Shown: positions 27,001 through 35,276 of the stretch, one piece after another
Layout: each line of letters starts with the position of its first letter
Position numbering within the stretch: position 1 is the first letter of the stretch
Origin: JANXQG01 sp963775975
GTDB taxonomy: Bacteria > Planctomycetota > Planctomycetia > Pirellulales > Thermoguttaceae
DNA: 64,000 bases
Direction: 5' to 3'
Assembly (NCBI GenBank): GCA_963775975.1
Contig: CAVZKX010000001.1
Location: forward strand, 1,116,001-1,180,000
Notes under the pieces: model-generated
Seen by the model: only the letters and a program-made list of their open reading frames with translations
Told to the model about the DNA's origin: nothing
Database searches by the model: none
Position numbers and translations under genes: made by a program

Positions 27001-27845
27001 TCAGCGTAGCGCTTAGCGGCATCCCATACACCGGCAACTATAGCATCTACGCCTACCTTACCGGGAAGCGGGATGACCTTCACCAAAGCTCCGTCAGCCT
27101 TAACAGCACGACATATTACTATACGCCGTACACGACGGCCGACGGCAGCACATTTGTCGGCTATGTACCGATTACCAATAGCAGTTCGTCGAGCTATCCC
27201 CAAGGTAATTACGCCGTCTTTTCCGGCTTGAGCGGCACCGACCAAACTTTGACGTTCACGTCCAACGATAATGAGGAGGGGCTTGCGGCCATCGAGATCG
27301 TGCCCAACAGCACGACCACGACCACGCTGCCCAGCACGACAGCCTTGCAGATGGGGAGCGGCGTCTTCGACCTCAACGGCGGCAACCAGCAGGTGGCCTC
27401 GGTGAGCGACTATGCCGGCGGCGGCGGCAGCATCATCAACAGCAACACCGACGCTCTGGCCACCCTCACCCTCAGTCCCACGGGGACCACGACCACCTAC
27501 AGCGGGTCGATCCTCAGCGGCGGCACAAACGGCGCCATCAGCCTGGTCGTCAACGGCAACGGCACACAGGTCCTGTCCGGCACCAACACCTACAACGGCG
27601 GCACGTGGGTGGAGGCCGGCACACTGATCGCGACGAACAACGAAGCCATCGCCGACGGGAGCAACCTGAACGTCGGAAACGGCTTGGCGGCGTTCGGCGG
27701 CGCAGTCCCGATGCAGACGCCGGTGGCGACTCCCGCAACAGTGGCGGCGGCAGTACCCGAGCCGGGCACCCTCGCCCTGTTTTCGATCGGCGCGATTGCA
27801 GCCCTGGCGGCAGCCTGGCGGCGGCACCGCTATGCGACACCGTGA
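24003..27845 (+). CDS. giant PATR-repeat exported protein with PEP-CTERM tag (I)
   Basis: 1280 residues, intact. ATG 24003 with GGAGA just upstream and a signal peptide at 1-34 (AALAAATARADTYTWDPDG). Then a pectin-lyase-like stack of autotransporter-associated beta-strand repeats, with units such as GNNTYTGATNVGGGTLYLTG, TYTGPTTITAGTLAIGG and SYTGPTAINGGVLNLAA. Residues about 915-1100 are a separate module with GWNN, SIYAYLTG and GNYAVFSGLSG. The C-terminus has VPEPGTLALF, a hydrophobic helix and RRHR, a PEP-CTERM sorting tag. No transporter barrel is present, so it is not a true autotransporter. It should be exported and cut by an exosortase encoded elsewhere. Adhesin or matrix role is inferred. 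Confidence 0.9.
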   Translation: MQSLIKHVTFISRCAFHAAIILAALAAATARADTYTWDPDGTLVDDNGNWQTLGPNNWWNGISDTQWPSASTDTAVFGSGGNGSYTVTISGQNVAVGGMVFNSGAYTIRTNFYPISLSASMVPVVVNNGATPFINVQLTGTGGLSVSGGSLALGSGDNFTGNVVVSGGTLLALGNSFPNSGQTALGNPSTAGRTVTIDSGGVLQLDSGASNAFGGTSQSPVVTTIINPGGQVVGGQGQINYLGPVSLGGGTLTTMDGPSSANGSTRQSFSLGGGSVSVTAPSVIAPSSQSSSQNGLNLASTTTFNVISNSGSVDLVVNTSLYDTPRGAFGFPSGSPASLVKTGPGFMQLNAPGYYSGGTRVTAGTLQMNNGAALGSSSGALTANGGVLDLNGNSLTVGQFSGAAGTILTSSGGVTLTANMPSGSTTTFGGTLSDGQGQLALTLGGSGELNLAGNNTYTGATNVGGGTLYLTGSAAATPITIASGAALGGWGAAPAAAVNVNDGGILDFTSNNAAGTSLRLSSLIFNGGATFNLSDSGGQYNSLPAVNVGALVTSSPINVNVTNLPMGSGTVEIIQYSSGGGSGAFNLAFPVSSGTANYSLIDTGSFIDLLYTTTSATAGALYWTGTGDGRWNTTSPHAWAAANGSSTTYQDGNDVLFDNRGSAGTTVSVNAANVTPASVTFSNSGAVSYSLTGSFGIAGSTSVTVNGGGLVTFNNNNTYTGPTTITAGTLAIGGGGALGGGNYAGAVNNAGLLKYNSTASQTFSGPISGGGTLAQNGPGTVILAGSNSYTGPTAINGGVLNLAAAENPGVAGPLGVGGTIGFGGGTLQYSASNQYDYSSRFSTAAGQNFRVDTNNQSVTWAGSLTSNGGTLSKLGNGTLTVAGASNSYSGPTIVAAGTLMLGTIPANAPSSAIGANYTYQYSSSFNVSGTAGAPGGVMSGWNNFSSNSSMLTYNTGTPSGATVTIFGGTFPSSANVFGGGSSDQNRQLMDFFNSAFGGPVSVALSGIPYTGNYSIYAYLTGKRDDLHQSSVSLNSTTYYYTPYTTADGSTFVGYVPITNSSSSSYPQGNYAVFSGLSGTDQTLTFTSNDNEEGLAAIEIVPNSTTTTTLPSTTALQMGSGVFDLNGGNQQVASVSDYAGGGGSIINSNTDALATLTLSPTGTTTTYSGSILSGGTNGAISLVVNGNGTQVLSGTNTYNGGTWVEAGTLIATNNEAIADGSNLNVGNGLAAFGGAVPMQTPVATPATVAAAVPEPGTLALFSIGAIAALAAAWRRHRYATP
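25954..26690 (+). repeat. long near-identical direct repeat, copy A
   Basis: About 737 bases inside PEP-CTERM gene I that recur with only scattered differences at 31785-32520 in gene II. The block codes from NGNDVLFDNRGSAGTT through PTIVA. Such a repeat 5.8 kb apart invites homologous recombination or assembly errors. A shorter, more diverged relative lies at about 29570-30075. Confidence 0.85.
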
Positions 27846-27903
27846 ATCTCGATGGCGAGGCGACTGCCGACGTTACGAGCTTGGACGTTGGCGGTCCCTC
27901 GCT
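27841..27903 (+). repeat. conserved 3' flank of PEP-CTERM gene I
   Basis: Begins at the stop codon: AATCTCGATGGCGAGG, then ACTGCCG, then GCTTGGACGTTGGCGGTCCC and TCGCT. The same series follows PEP-CTERM genes II (33668-33730) and III (41956-42015). The rest of the 244-base gap to the next gene has no supported gene; it contains GGCTTTCCCGAACTTG at 27980-27995, a motif seen at several other intergenic sites. Confidence 0.8.
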
Positions 27904-28089
27904 TCGAGCCGGCGGGGCTCCAGCGCCCGAACCGGGCACTTGGGCCATTTGTCGGAAGTTGTTCTTTCGGTCGGCCGTTCGGCTTTCCCGAACTTGCATC
28001 CGCCGCCACGCCGCAAGCGGGCACCCGGGGGATTTGTTTTTCCTGATTTAAGATTTAATCTGTGACCCTTAGTTGGACTGGAGTTCATT

Positions 28090-30198
28090 ATGGAACGTGC
28101 GCCCCTTGATTGTTTGCGGTGCCTTGCAAAGCCCATCGCCCACACGCTGAGTGCCGTCGTACTCGGACTGGGCCTGCTCTTTTCGGCGACTGCAAACGGC
28201 CAGGGCTCCTCGTTCTACGACAGTTGGGCTGGCCAAGTGGGAAGCGGTCCCGGTACCGCTTGGGGCATTGAGAACGCCACCGATCCTAACAACGGCAACG
28301 TTCACTATACCAACATCACGCCCTCGCAATCTAGCGCGTCGAATCCGACGACACTCCAGGTCATCAACGATCCGACCTCGCCCACGGGCCGGGCACTGCA
28401 AATGACGATCGTCCCGGGCGCTAACGGCGTTTACAATTCCTCCGAGATCTCCACCAGGCTGGGAGGGTCACCGGGAAACAACATTGAATACGGGCATATC
28501 GAGGCCTCCATCAAGGTCGCCGGCGGTCCGGGCACCGGGGCCGACTCTGTATGGCCCGCCTTCTGGATGCTGGGCGACAACATTTCCAGCGTCGGCTGGC
28601 CCCGATGCGGCGAGGTCGACATCATGGAGACCAAGGGTAGCAACGAGACTACGAACTACATGACGCTCCACGGTCCCGTACCTCCGGGCAACGGCGATTA
28701 CAACGGGAGCTCCGGGGTCGGCGGCACATACACCTTGCCCAACGGGGCAAATATGTACAGCAGTTACAACACCTACGCCATGGACTGGTCGCCGAACCGG
28801 ATCACGTGGTCGTTCGATGGCGTTCCTTGCCTTACCGAGACGCCGACCTCGTCGAACTTCGTGAGCGCCGGCGGGAACTGGGTCTTCAACGGCCATCCCT
28901 TCTATTTGATCTTCGACATCTGCCAGGGCGGCCCGTTTGCTGGGGGCAGCGCCCTCACGCAGCCCTTGAACATGGACATCGCCTATGTCAGCGTCACCAC
29001 ATCGGCTTCCGCGGCTTCTTCCTACTGGTGGAACACCGGCAGCGGAACCTGGGGGACCGCATCGAACTGGTGGACCGCCTCCGGCGGCTCGACCGCCGTC
29101 AGCCCGCCTGGCGCGACGAACGACGCCGTCTTCAACGGCAGCGGCGTGAACGGCCCCGCGACCGTCTATCTCGCCGGGAGCACATCGGTGCAGGGGCTGG
29201 TTTTTTCCAACACCGGGGCAACGACGCTGCAGAGCGCCGGCGCCGCCGCCAGCCCGCTCAGCATCGGCTCGGACGGCGTTATCGTGAATGCTGGGGCCGG
29301 CGCGGTCACGCTGGGCAACGCCGGCAGCCCGATGCCCATAACCGTCAACGGCGGCCAGAGCTGGATCAACAATTCGGGTAATCCGTTGACTGTGGTGAAC
29401 AACATTTCCCTCGGCGGCAACACGCTGGCTTTTGCCGGCAGCGGCGCATTCTCCCTCACCGGCACGATGGATTTAAGCAACGGTGGCCTGCAGAACAACG
29501 GCGCCGGCGTCACGACGCTCAGCGGCGCCAATGCCGCCAACTCCGCCACGGTGCTTGCAATCAACTCCGGCACGCTGGCCATTAGCGGGGCCGGCCAGCT
29601 AGGCGCTGGCAACTACGCCGGGACCGTAAGCAACTACGGCACGTTGAACTACAGCAGCTCGGCGAACCAGACGTTCGGCGGCCAGATTAGCGGCGGCGGC
29701 GGGCTGGCGCAGAACGGTCCGGGCGCCGTGACCGTGGCCGGCAACAACACCTACACCGGCCCTACCGCCATCAACGGCGGCGTGCTCAACCTCGCCGCGG
29801 CCGAAAACATCGGCGCCAAGGGGCCGCTGGGCGTCGGCGGCACGATCAGCTTCGGCGGCGGCACGCTGCAATACTCCGCCTCCAACCAGAGCGACTATTC
29901 CCTCCGCTTCAGCACCTCGGCCAGCCAGCAGTACCGCGTCGACACCAACGGGCAGAACGTCGCCTGGGGCGCGTCCTTGACCAGCCGCAGCGGCTCGCTG
30001 ACCAAGTTCGGCAACGGCACCCTGACCTTGACCGGCGGCAGCAACACCTACAGCGGGCCGACCGTCATTGCCGGCGGCAAACTGCTGTTGGGAACGGTTA
30101 CCGCCGCCGGCAGCGGCGCCGTCGGCGCCGAGTTCGTCTCCAGCGCCGGTTATAACACGTATCCCGTGACTGGCATCGCCGTGCGCCGGGCGGAGTGA
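28090..30198 (+). CDS. GH16 glycosidase fused to PATR repeats, N-terminal piece of PEP-CTERM protein II (frameshifted)
   Basis: ATG 28090 with GGAG six bases upstream; signal at 1-39. Residues about 40-305 are a GH16 laminarinase-like jelly roll: IEYGHIEASIKV, SVWPAFWMLGD, catalytic GEVDIMET (nucleophile Glu175, acid/base Glu180), then YAMDWSPNRITWSFDG and NGHPFYLIFDICQGGP. PATR repeats follow (ANSATVLAINSGTLAISGAG, TYTGPTAINGGVLNLAA). The frame breaks at 30180-30198, where one missing base turns the expected VTGIAGAPGGVTAGWNN into a stop; the protein continues at 30195-33671, giving about 1860 residues in total. A GH16 enzyme on a PEP-CTERM-anchored repeat stalk is an unusual architecture. 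Confidence 0.88.
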   Translation: MERAPLDCLRCLAKPIAHTLSAVVLGLGLLFSATANGQGSSFYDSWAGQVGSGPGTAWGIENATDPNNGNVHYTNITPSQSSASNPTTLQVINDPTSPTGRALQMTIVPGANGVYNSSEISTRLGGSPGNNIEYGHIEASIKVAGGPGTGADSVWPAFWMLGDNISSVGWPRCGEVDIMETKGSNETTNYMTLHGPVPPGNGDYNGSSGVGGTYTLPNGANMYSSYNTYAMDWSPNRITWSFDGVPCLTETPTSSNFVSAGGNWVFNGHPFYLIFDICQGGPFAGGSALTQPLNMDIAYVSVTTSASAASSYWWNTGSGTWGTASNWWTASGGSTAVSPPGATNDAVFNGSGVNGPATVYLAGSTSVQGLVFSNTGATTLQSAGAAASPLSIGSDGVIVNAGAGAVTLGNAGSPMPITVNGGQSWINNSGNPLTVVNNISLGGNTLAFAGSGAFSLTGTMDLSNGGLQNNGAGVTTLSGANAANSATVLAINSGTLAISGAGQLGAGNYAGTVSNYGTLNYSSSANQTFGGQISGGGGLAQNGPGAVTVAGNNTYTGPTAINGGVLNLAAAENIGAKGPLGVGGTISFGGGTLQYSASNQSDYSLRFSTSASQQYRVDTNGQNVAWGASLTSRSGSLTKFGNGTLTLTGGSNTYSGPTVIAGGKLLLGTVTAAGSGAVGAEFVSSAGYNTYPVTGIAVRRAE

Positions 30199-33100
30199 CG
30201 GCAGGTTGGAACAACGTCAACAGCAGCGGCGCGTCGTTAAAGTATAACAACGGCTCGGTCAGCAACTTGACCGTCAGCTTCACCGGAGGCCAGTACTTCG
30301 GCACCGGCTTTGCCTTCGGCGGCAGCCAGGCGAACCAGGACGCCCAATTGATGAACACGTTTCTGCAGACCTGGGCCGGCAACGTGGCCGTGACGCTCAA
30401 TAACATTCCGTATTCAAATTACAGCATCTATGCGTATCTTAGCAGCGGAACCGGTAGCAACCAGACCTCCGTTAGCTGCGGAACCACGACCTACTACTAC
30501 ACGACCGACACGGTCGACGCCAGCGGCGGCTTTGCCGGGTACTTGCCGATCAGCAACACCAACTCTTCGAGCCATCCCAACGGTAATTACGCCGTCTTCT
30601 CCAACCTTAGCGGCTCTAGCCAGACGTTGACAAGCTATCTAAGCGGTTTTAACGGCGGGTTTGCGGGCGTCGAGGTGGTGCCTAGTGCCAACATCGGCCT
30701 CTTGGCCGCGCTGCCCAGCACAACGCCCCTGCAGATCGGCGGCGGCGTCTTCGATTTAGGCGGCGCGACTCAGCAGGTCGCCTCCTTGAGCGACTATTCC
30801 GGCGGCGGCGGCAGCATCATCAACAGCAACACCGCCACTACGTCCATCCTCGCCATCAGTCCCACGGGAACCACGAGTAGCTTCAGCGGCACGATTCTCA
30901 GTGGCGGCAGCAACGGCGCTCTCTCCGTCGTACTCAACGGCAACGGCGGCCAGTTCCTCACGGGCAACAATACCTACACCGGGGCCACGACGATCACCGC
31001 GGGCACGCTGACCATCGGCGGCGGCGGCGTGCTGGGCGGCGGCAACTACTCCGGGGCCATCAGCAACGCCGGCCTGTTGAATTACAGTAGCACGGCTAAC
31101 CAAACCTTCAGCGGCCCGATCAGCGGCGGCGGCACTCTGGCCCAAAACGGCGCGGGCAAATTGACCCTCGGCGGCAACAACACGTTTACGAGCCCCATCT
31201 CCGTGAACGCCGGAACGCTCTATCTCACCGGCAGCGCCGCCAGCACGGCCATCAAGGTGGCCAGCGGCGCGGCGCTGGGTGGGTGGGGCCCGGCGCCTGC
31301 CGCCGCCGCCAACGTGAACAGCGGCGGCATTCTCGACTTCACCCCGAATAATACGGCGGGCACTTCGCTAACGCTGTCGTCATTGACCTTCAATGGCGGC
31401 GCCACCATCAATCTCAGCGACTCCGGCGGCCAATACAACTCCCTGCCCGCCCTCAGCGTCACCACGCTCGCCACCAGCTCGTCGCCCATCAACGTGTATG
31501 TCACCAATCTGCCCACGGGCAGCGGCACGCTGGAGATCGCTCATTACAGCGGCTCAATCGGCGGGTCAGGCTTCGGGGCCTTTAATCTGGTTTCCCCGGT
31601 CAGCAGCGGCAGCAATACTTATACCTTGGTGAACGTCGGCGGTTACATCGAGCTAGCGTACTCAAGCGGTACGTCCGGCTCGCCGAGCGGCCCGTTCCAT
31701 TGGACGGGCACGGGCGACGGCAACTGGAATGCGACTAGCGCCGGCGACTGGGCCACGAACATCGGAGGAGCGGCCACTTACCAGAACGGCAACGACGTGC
31801 TCTTCGACAATCGCGGCAGCGCCGGCACGACGGTGAACGTCAACGCCGCCAATGTTACCCCTGCCTCGGTCACCTTCAGCAATTCCGGCGCGGTGAGCTA
31901 TAGCCTGACGGGCAGCTTCGGCATCGCCGGCAGCACGAGCGTCACTGTCAACGGCGGCGGCCTGGTGACGTTCAACAACAACAATACCTACACCGGCCCC
32001 ACGACAATCACCGCCGGCACGCTGGCCATCGGCGGCGCGGGCGTGCTGGGCGGCGGCAACTACGCCGGTGCCGTCAACAACGCCGGGCTGCTGAAATACA
32101 ATAGCACGGCCAACCAGACCATCAGCGGCCCGATCAGCGGCGGCGGCAGCTTGGCGCAGAACGGACCGGGCGCCGTGGCCCTCGCCGGCAGCAATACGTA
32201 CACCGGCCCGACCGCCATCAATGGCGGCGTACTGAGCCTCGCCGCGGCCGAGAACCCCGGCGTCGCCGGACCGCTGGGCGTCGGCGGCACGATCGGCTTC
32301 GGCGGCGGCACGCTGCAATACTCCGCCTCCAACCAGTACGACTATTCCAGCCGCTTCAGCACCGCGGCCGGCCAGAACTTCCGCGTCGACACCAACGGCC
32401 AGAGCGCCACCTGGGCCGGGTCCCTGACCGGCAACGGCGGCACGCTGAGCAAGCTCGGCAACGGTACGTTGACCGTGGCCGGCACCAGCAATTCCTACAG
32501 CGGGCCGACGATCGTCGCCGGCGGCAAGTTGATATTGGCAACGATTGCCGGCGGTGGAAGCCCCAGCACCACTATCGGCGTGAAGTTCAAGACTGGGAAC
32601 TATGGAAGTAATTACCCCGTGACCGGCACCGCGGGCGCTGTGCCGATGGCCAATTGGAACAATGTCGTTTCGAGCGGGGGCGCGGGCAGCAGTGCGATTA
32701 CTACCAGCACCAGCGCCAGTGGCGGCATAATCAACTTCTCCACGACCTCCTTCCCCGGGACAAAGGACATCTACGGCGGCTCGGCGCCCAGCCAGGACGC
32801 CCAGCTAATGAACGCTTATATGTATGGCTTCAACGGCACGACCACCACAACTCTTACCGGTATCCCCTACTCGAACTACAGCATTTACGTCTATTTCACC
32901 GGAGGCTCGAACCTCCCGATCTCGGCCGGCCTCGGCGGTACTAGTTACTATTTTACGACCAACGAGGCCAGCGGCTTTACCGGTTACTTGCAGGTCACCA
33001 ACACCAGTTCGTCCAGCCATCCCAGCGGCAATTACGCGATCTTTTCCGGCCTGATGGGTTCCAGCCAGACGCTCACTTCGCTCTCGAACAATAGCAGCAA

Positions 33101-33671
33101 TGGGCTCGCGGCCATCGAGGTGGTGCCGACTGGCGGCGGCGGCGCAAGCGTGGCCACGCTCCCCAGCACGACAGCCTTGCAGATGGGGAGCGGCGTCTTC
33201 GACTTGGACGGCGGCAGCCAGCAGGTGGCCTCCGTGAGCGACTATGCCGGCGGCGGCGGCAGCATTATCAGCAGCAATACTTCCGCTCTGTCCATACTCA
33301 CCCTCAGTCCCACGGGAACCACGACCACTTACAGCGGGTCGATCCTCAGCGGCGGCACGAACGGCGCCGTCAGCCTGGTCCTCAACGGCAACGGCACACA
33401 GGTCCTGTCCGGCACCAACACCTACAGCGGCGGCACGTGGGTGCAGGCCGGCACGCTGATCGCGACGAACAACGAAGCCATCGTCGACGGGAGCAACTTG
33501 AACGTCGGCAGCGGCTTGGCAGCTTTTGGCAGCGCGGCCCCGATAGCGGCGGCGGCGACTCCCGCAACGATGACGACGGTGCCGGAACCGGGCACCCTCG
33601 GCCTGTTTTCCATCGGCGCGATTGCAGCCCTGGCTGCGGCCGGGCGGCGGCGCCGCTATGCGACACCGTGA
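30195..33671 (+). CDS. PATR-repeat exported PEP-CTERM protein II, C-terminal piece
   Basis: Continues the GH16 protein from 28090 after a one-base indel. It contains two copies of the unnamed about 190-residue module (about 30120-30690 and 32575-33130; motifs TAGWNN/NWNN, QDAQLMN, PYSNYSIY, GNYAVFS), several PATR units, and the long block shared with PEP-CTERM gene I (31785-32520). The end has VPEPGTLGLF, a hydrophobic helix and RRRR, a PEP-CTERM tag. Codon and residue composition are uniform with gene I, pointing to recent duplication. Confidence 0.88.
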   Translation: MTAGWNNVNSSGASLKYNNGSVSNLTVSFTGGQYFGTGFAFGGSQANQDAQLMNTFLQTWAGNVAVTLNNIPYSNYSIYAYLSSGTGSNQTSVSCGTTTYYYTTDTVDASGGFAGYLPISNTNSSSHPNGNYAVFSNLSGSSQTLTSYLSGFNGGFAGVEVVPSANIGLLAALPSTTPLQIGGGVFDLGGATQQVASLSDYSGGGGSIINSNTATTSILAISPTGTTSSFSGTILSGGSNGALSVVLNGNGGQFLTGNNTYTGATTITAGTLTIGGGGVLGGGNYSGAISNAGLLNYSSTANQTFSGPISGGGTLAQNGAGKLTLGGNNTFTSPISVNAGTLYLTGSAASTAIKVASGAALGGWGPAPAAAANVNSGGILDFTPNNTAGTSLTLSSLTFNGGATINLSDSGGQYNSLPALSVTTLATSSSPINVYVTNLPTGSGTLEIAHYSGSIGGSGFGAFNLVSPVSSGSNTYTLVNVGGYIELAYSSGTSGSPSGPFHWTGTGDGNWNATSAGDWATNIGGAATYQNGNDVLFDNRGSAGTTVNVNAANVTPASVTFSNSGAVSYSLTGSFGIAGSTSVTVNGGGLVTFNNNNTYTGPTTITAGTLAIGGAGVLGGGNYAGAVNNAGLLKYNSTANQTISGPISGGGSLAQNGPGAVALAGSNTYTGPTAINGGVLSLAAAENPGVAGPLGVGGTIGFGGGTLQYSASNQYDYSSRFSTAAGQNFRVDTNGQSATWAGSLTGNGGTLSKLGNGTLTVAGTSNSYSGPTIVAGGKLILATIAGGGSPSTTIGVKFKTGNYGSNYPVTGTAGAVPMANWNNVVSSGGAGSSAITTSTSASGGIINFSTTSFPGTKDIYGGSAPSQDAQLMNAYMYGFNGTTTTTLTGIPYSNYSIYVYFTGGSNLPISAGLGGTSYYFTTNEASGFTGYLQVTNTSSSSHPSGNYAIFSGLMGSSQTLTSLSNNSSNGLAAIEVVPTGGGGASVATLPSTTALQMGSGVFDLDGGSQQVASVSDYAGGGGSIISSNTSALSILTLSPTGTTTTYSGSILSGGTNGAVSLVLNGNGTQVLSGTNTYSGGTWVQAGTLIATNNEAIVDGSNLNVGSGLAAFGSAAPIAAAATPATMTTVPEPGTLGLFSIGAIAALAAAGRRRRYATP
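31785..32520 (+). repeat. long near-identical direct repeat, copy B
   Basis: Partner of 25954-26690 (see there). Differences are mostly single silent or conservative changes. Confidence 0.85.
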
Positions 33672-33730
33672 ATCTCGGATGGTGAGGAGACTGCCGAATT
33701 CACGCGGTTGGACATCGGCGGTCCCTCGCT
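33668..33730 (+). repeat. conserved 3' flank of PEP-CTERM gene II
   Basis: TGAATCTCGGATGGTGAGG, GAGACTGCCG and GGACATCGGCGGTCCCTCGC match the flanks after genes I and III. It starts at the stop codon. Confidence 0.8.
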
Positions 33731-33993
33731 GCCGGCAATATGGACTGTTGCATGGGATCTGCCTCCTGGAACTGCGCGTTGCCTGAATCTGCCAGGCTGG
33801 CTTTCCAACACGGTTCCAAGGAGGCCGGTGGCTTTCTTGAGGCCGAAAAAAAGATTTTGAGATTTTTCGGCAAAAATTGCGCGGAAGTTTTCTATCTCTA
33901 TAGGCCCCTGGGACGGTGCGTGGAGATTGCGTGCCCTGCGGGTATATCTAGGCCGTCCATATTGGTGGGAAGCGATCCGCGTTTCGGACTCCC
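33731..33993 (+). promoter_or_regulatory. leader region of the sigma/FecR operon with possible promoter
   Basis: No gene is supported. CCGAAAAA at 33843-33850 and TTTTTCGG at 33863-33870 form an inverted repeat that may terminate upstream transcription. TTGCGC (33877-33882) and TATAGG (33899-33904), 16 bases apart, make a plausible sigma-70-type promoter about 90 bases before the sigma factor gene. Both assignments are by eye. Confidence 0.35.
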
Positions 33994-34530
33994 ATGTTGA
34001 GCGAACAACAAACCGCCGAATTTGTCCGATTGCTCACGGCAACCCAGGCGGATCTCTATATGTTCATTCGCTCACTCATATTTAGTAATGACGATGCGGC
34101 TGATATTCTAGGGGAGTCGAACCTGGCTATCTGGGCCCAGCGCGACCGGTTCGCGATCGGAACGAATTTTCGAGCCTGGACCTTTCAAATCGTGCGCTTG
34201 CGGGTTCTGCAATGGCGGCAGCGTCACCAGCGCGAAATGGCCGTTTTCTCCACGCCGCTGTTCGACGAATTGGCCGACTACGCGGAAAGCCACGCGGAGC
34301 CCGAAAGCCACCGCTTGGAGGATCTGCGCCACTGCATGAAGAAGCTCTCACCCGAGGATTGTGCACTGATTGAGCGGCGCTACCATGCCGGCAGTTCCGC
34401 GGAAAAGATCGCCGCGGACATCGGGCGGACGGCGCAGTGGGTCTACAAGGCGGTCTATCGTATTCGGGCGGCGTTGACGCGGTGCATCGCAAGGCAGATG
34501 GCCCTGCGTTACAAGGAGGCCTTGCCATGA
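33994..34530 (+). CDS. ECF-type RNA polymerase sigma factor
   Basis: 178 residues. Region 2 is recognisable in ATQADLYMFIRSLIFSNDDA-ADILGESNLAIWAQRDRF and NFRAWTFQIVRLRVLQWRQR. Region 4 is LSPEDCALIERRYHAGSSAE followed by KIAADIGRTAQWVYKAVYRI, a helix-turn-helix that should read the -35 element. The length is normal for planctomycete ECF factors paired with FecR proteins. Its stop overlaps the FecR start by four bases (ATGA), so the two are translationally coupled. Confidence 0.92.
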   Translation: MLSEQQTAEFVRLLTATQADLYMFIRSLIFSNDDAADILGESNLAIWAQRDRFAIGTNFRAWTFQIVRLRVLQWRQRHQREMAVFSTPLFDELADYAESHAEPESHRLEDLRHCMKKLSPEDCALIERRYHAGSSAEKIAADIGRTAQWVYKAVYRIRAALTRCIARQMALRYKEALP

Positions 34531-35276
34531 GCGGCGATCGTCACGAGTTGTTCGACCTTATTGCCCTGGCCTGCGACAACGACCTGAAGCCGGACCAGCT
34601 CGCCCGATTGGAGGAATTGCTGCACGGCGACGAGGAAGCCCAGCAACTTTACCTGGGCTACCTGCGGACCGATGCGGCCCTGCGTTGGGAATTCGGCGAT
34701 GCGGCGGAGGCTATTCGGCGGACGGCTGCCGACATTCCTTGGGAGGCGTCCGGCCCATGGCGCGGCAGCCGCGCAGCGTCGCCCGTCCTTGGCTTCCTCG
34801 GCGCCATTGGCCGGCAGGGCTGGGGCTACGTCGCCGATCGCGCGACATTCTTCGTCGCGATCTCCGCGCTGCTGCTGCTTTCGCTAAGCTGGATCGCTCT
34901 GCGTCTCCATCCGGACCATGGCCAAGTCGCGGCAAGCAACGAGCAGGAAGCCCGCGGAGCATCTTCGCAACATGGCGTCAAAGAGGCGGAGACGCCGAGA
35001 AAACCTGTGCCGGCGTCGCGCGGCTCGTCGCGACGACGACCTGCCGCTGGACCAGCGCCCGGACTGTCCTTGCTCCGGGGGCGGAGCTGTCGGCTGGTCA
35101 AAGATTGGGGCTTGCCTCGGGGACCGCGGAAATCGTGTTTCATTGCGGCGCCGCCGTCCGAGTCGAAGGGCCGGCCATTTTTGAGGTCGTTTCGGACGCA
35201 GAAATGCAAATGGATATCGGCAAGGCGTCGGCACGAGTGGATACGCCGGCGGCCAAGGGCTTCGCCATCCGCATGA
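34527..35276 (+). CDS. FecR-domain membrane protein, N-terminal piece (frameshifted)
   Basis: ATG 34527 overlaps the sigma gene. Residues 1-55 are an acidic cytoplasmic anti-sigma-like helical domain (LIALACDNDLKPDQLARLEE, EEAQQLYLGYLRTDAALRWE), then a single membrane helix near residues 112-128 (FFVAISALLLLSLSWIAL). The frame is lost in the AAAA run near 35000; the remainder in this frame is not real. The FecR and sensor part continues at 35000-36076. Total length about 516 residues. Confidence 0.82.
   Translation: MSGDRHELFDLIALACDNDLKPDQLARLEELLHGDEEAQQLYLGYLRTDAALRWEFGDAAEAIRRTAADIPWEASGPWRGSRAASPVLGFLGAIGRQGWGYVADRATFFVAISALLLLSLSWIALRLHPDHGQVAASNEQEARGASSQHGVKEAETPRKPVPASRGSSRRRPAAGPAPGLSLLRGRSCRLVKDWGLPRGPRKSCFIAAPPSESKGRPFLRSFRTQKCKWISARRRHEWIRRRPRASPSA

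Noticed and set aside
24003..27845. true type V autotransporter
   Set aside because: No C-terminal beta-barrel; the end is a PEP-CTERM tag.
24003..33671. CRISPR-like array of repeats
   Set aside because: The repeats are in-frame coding units of variable length without regular spacers.
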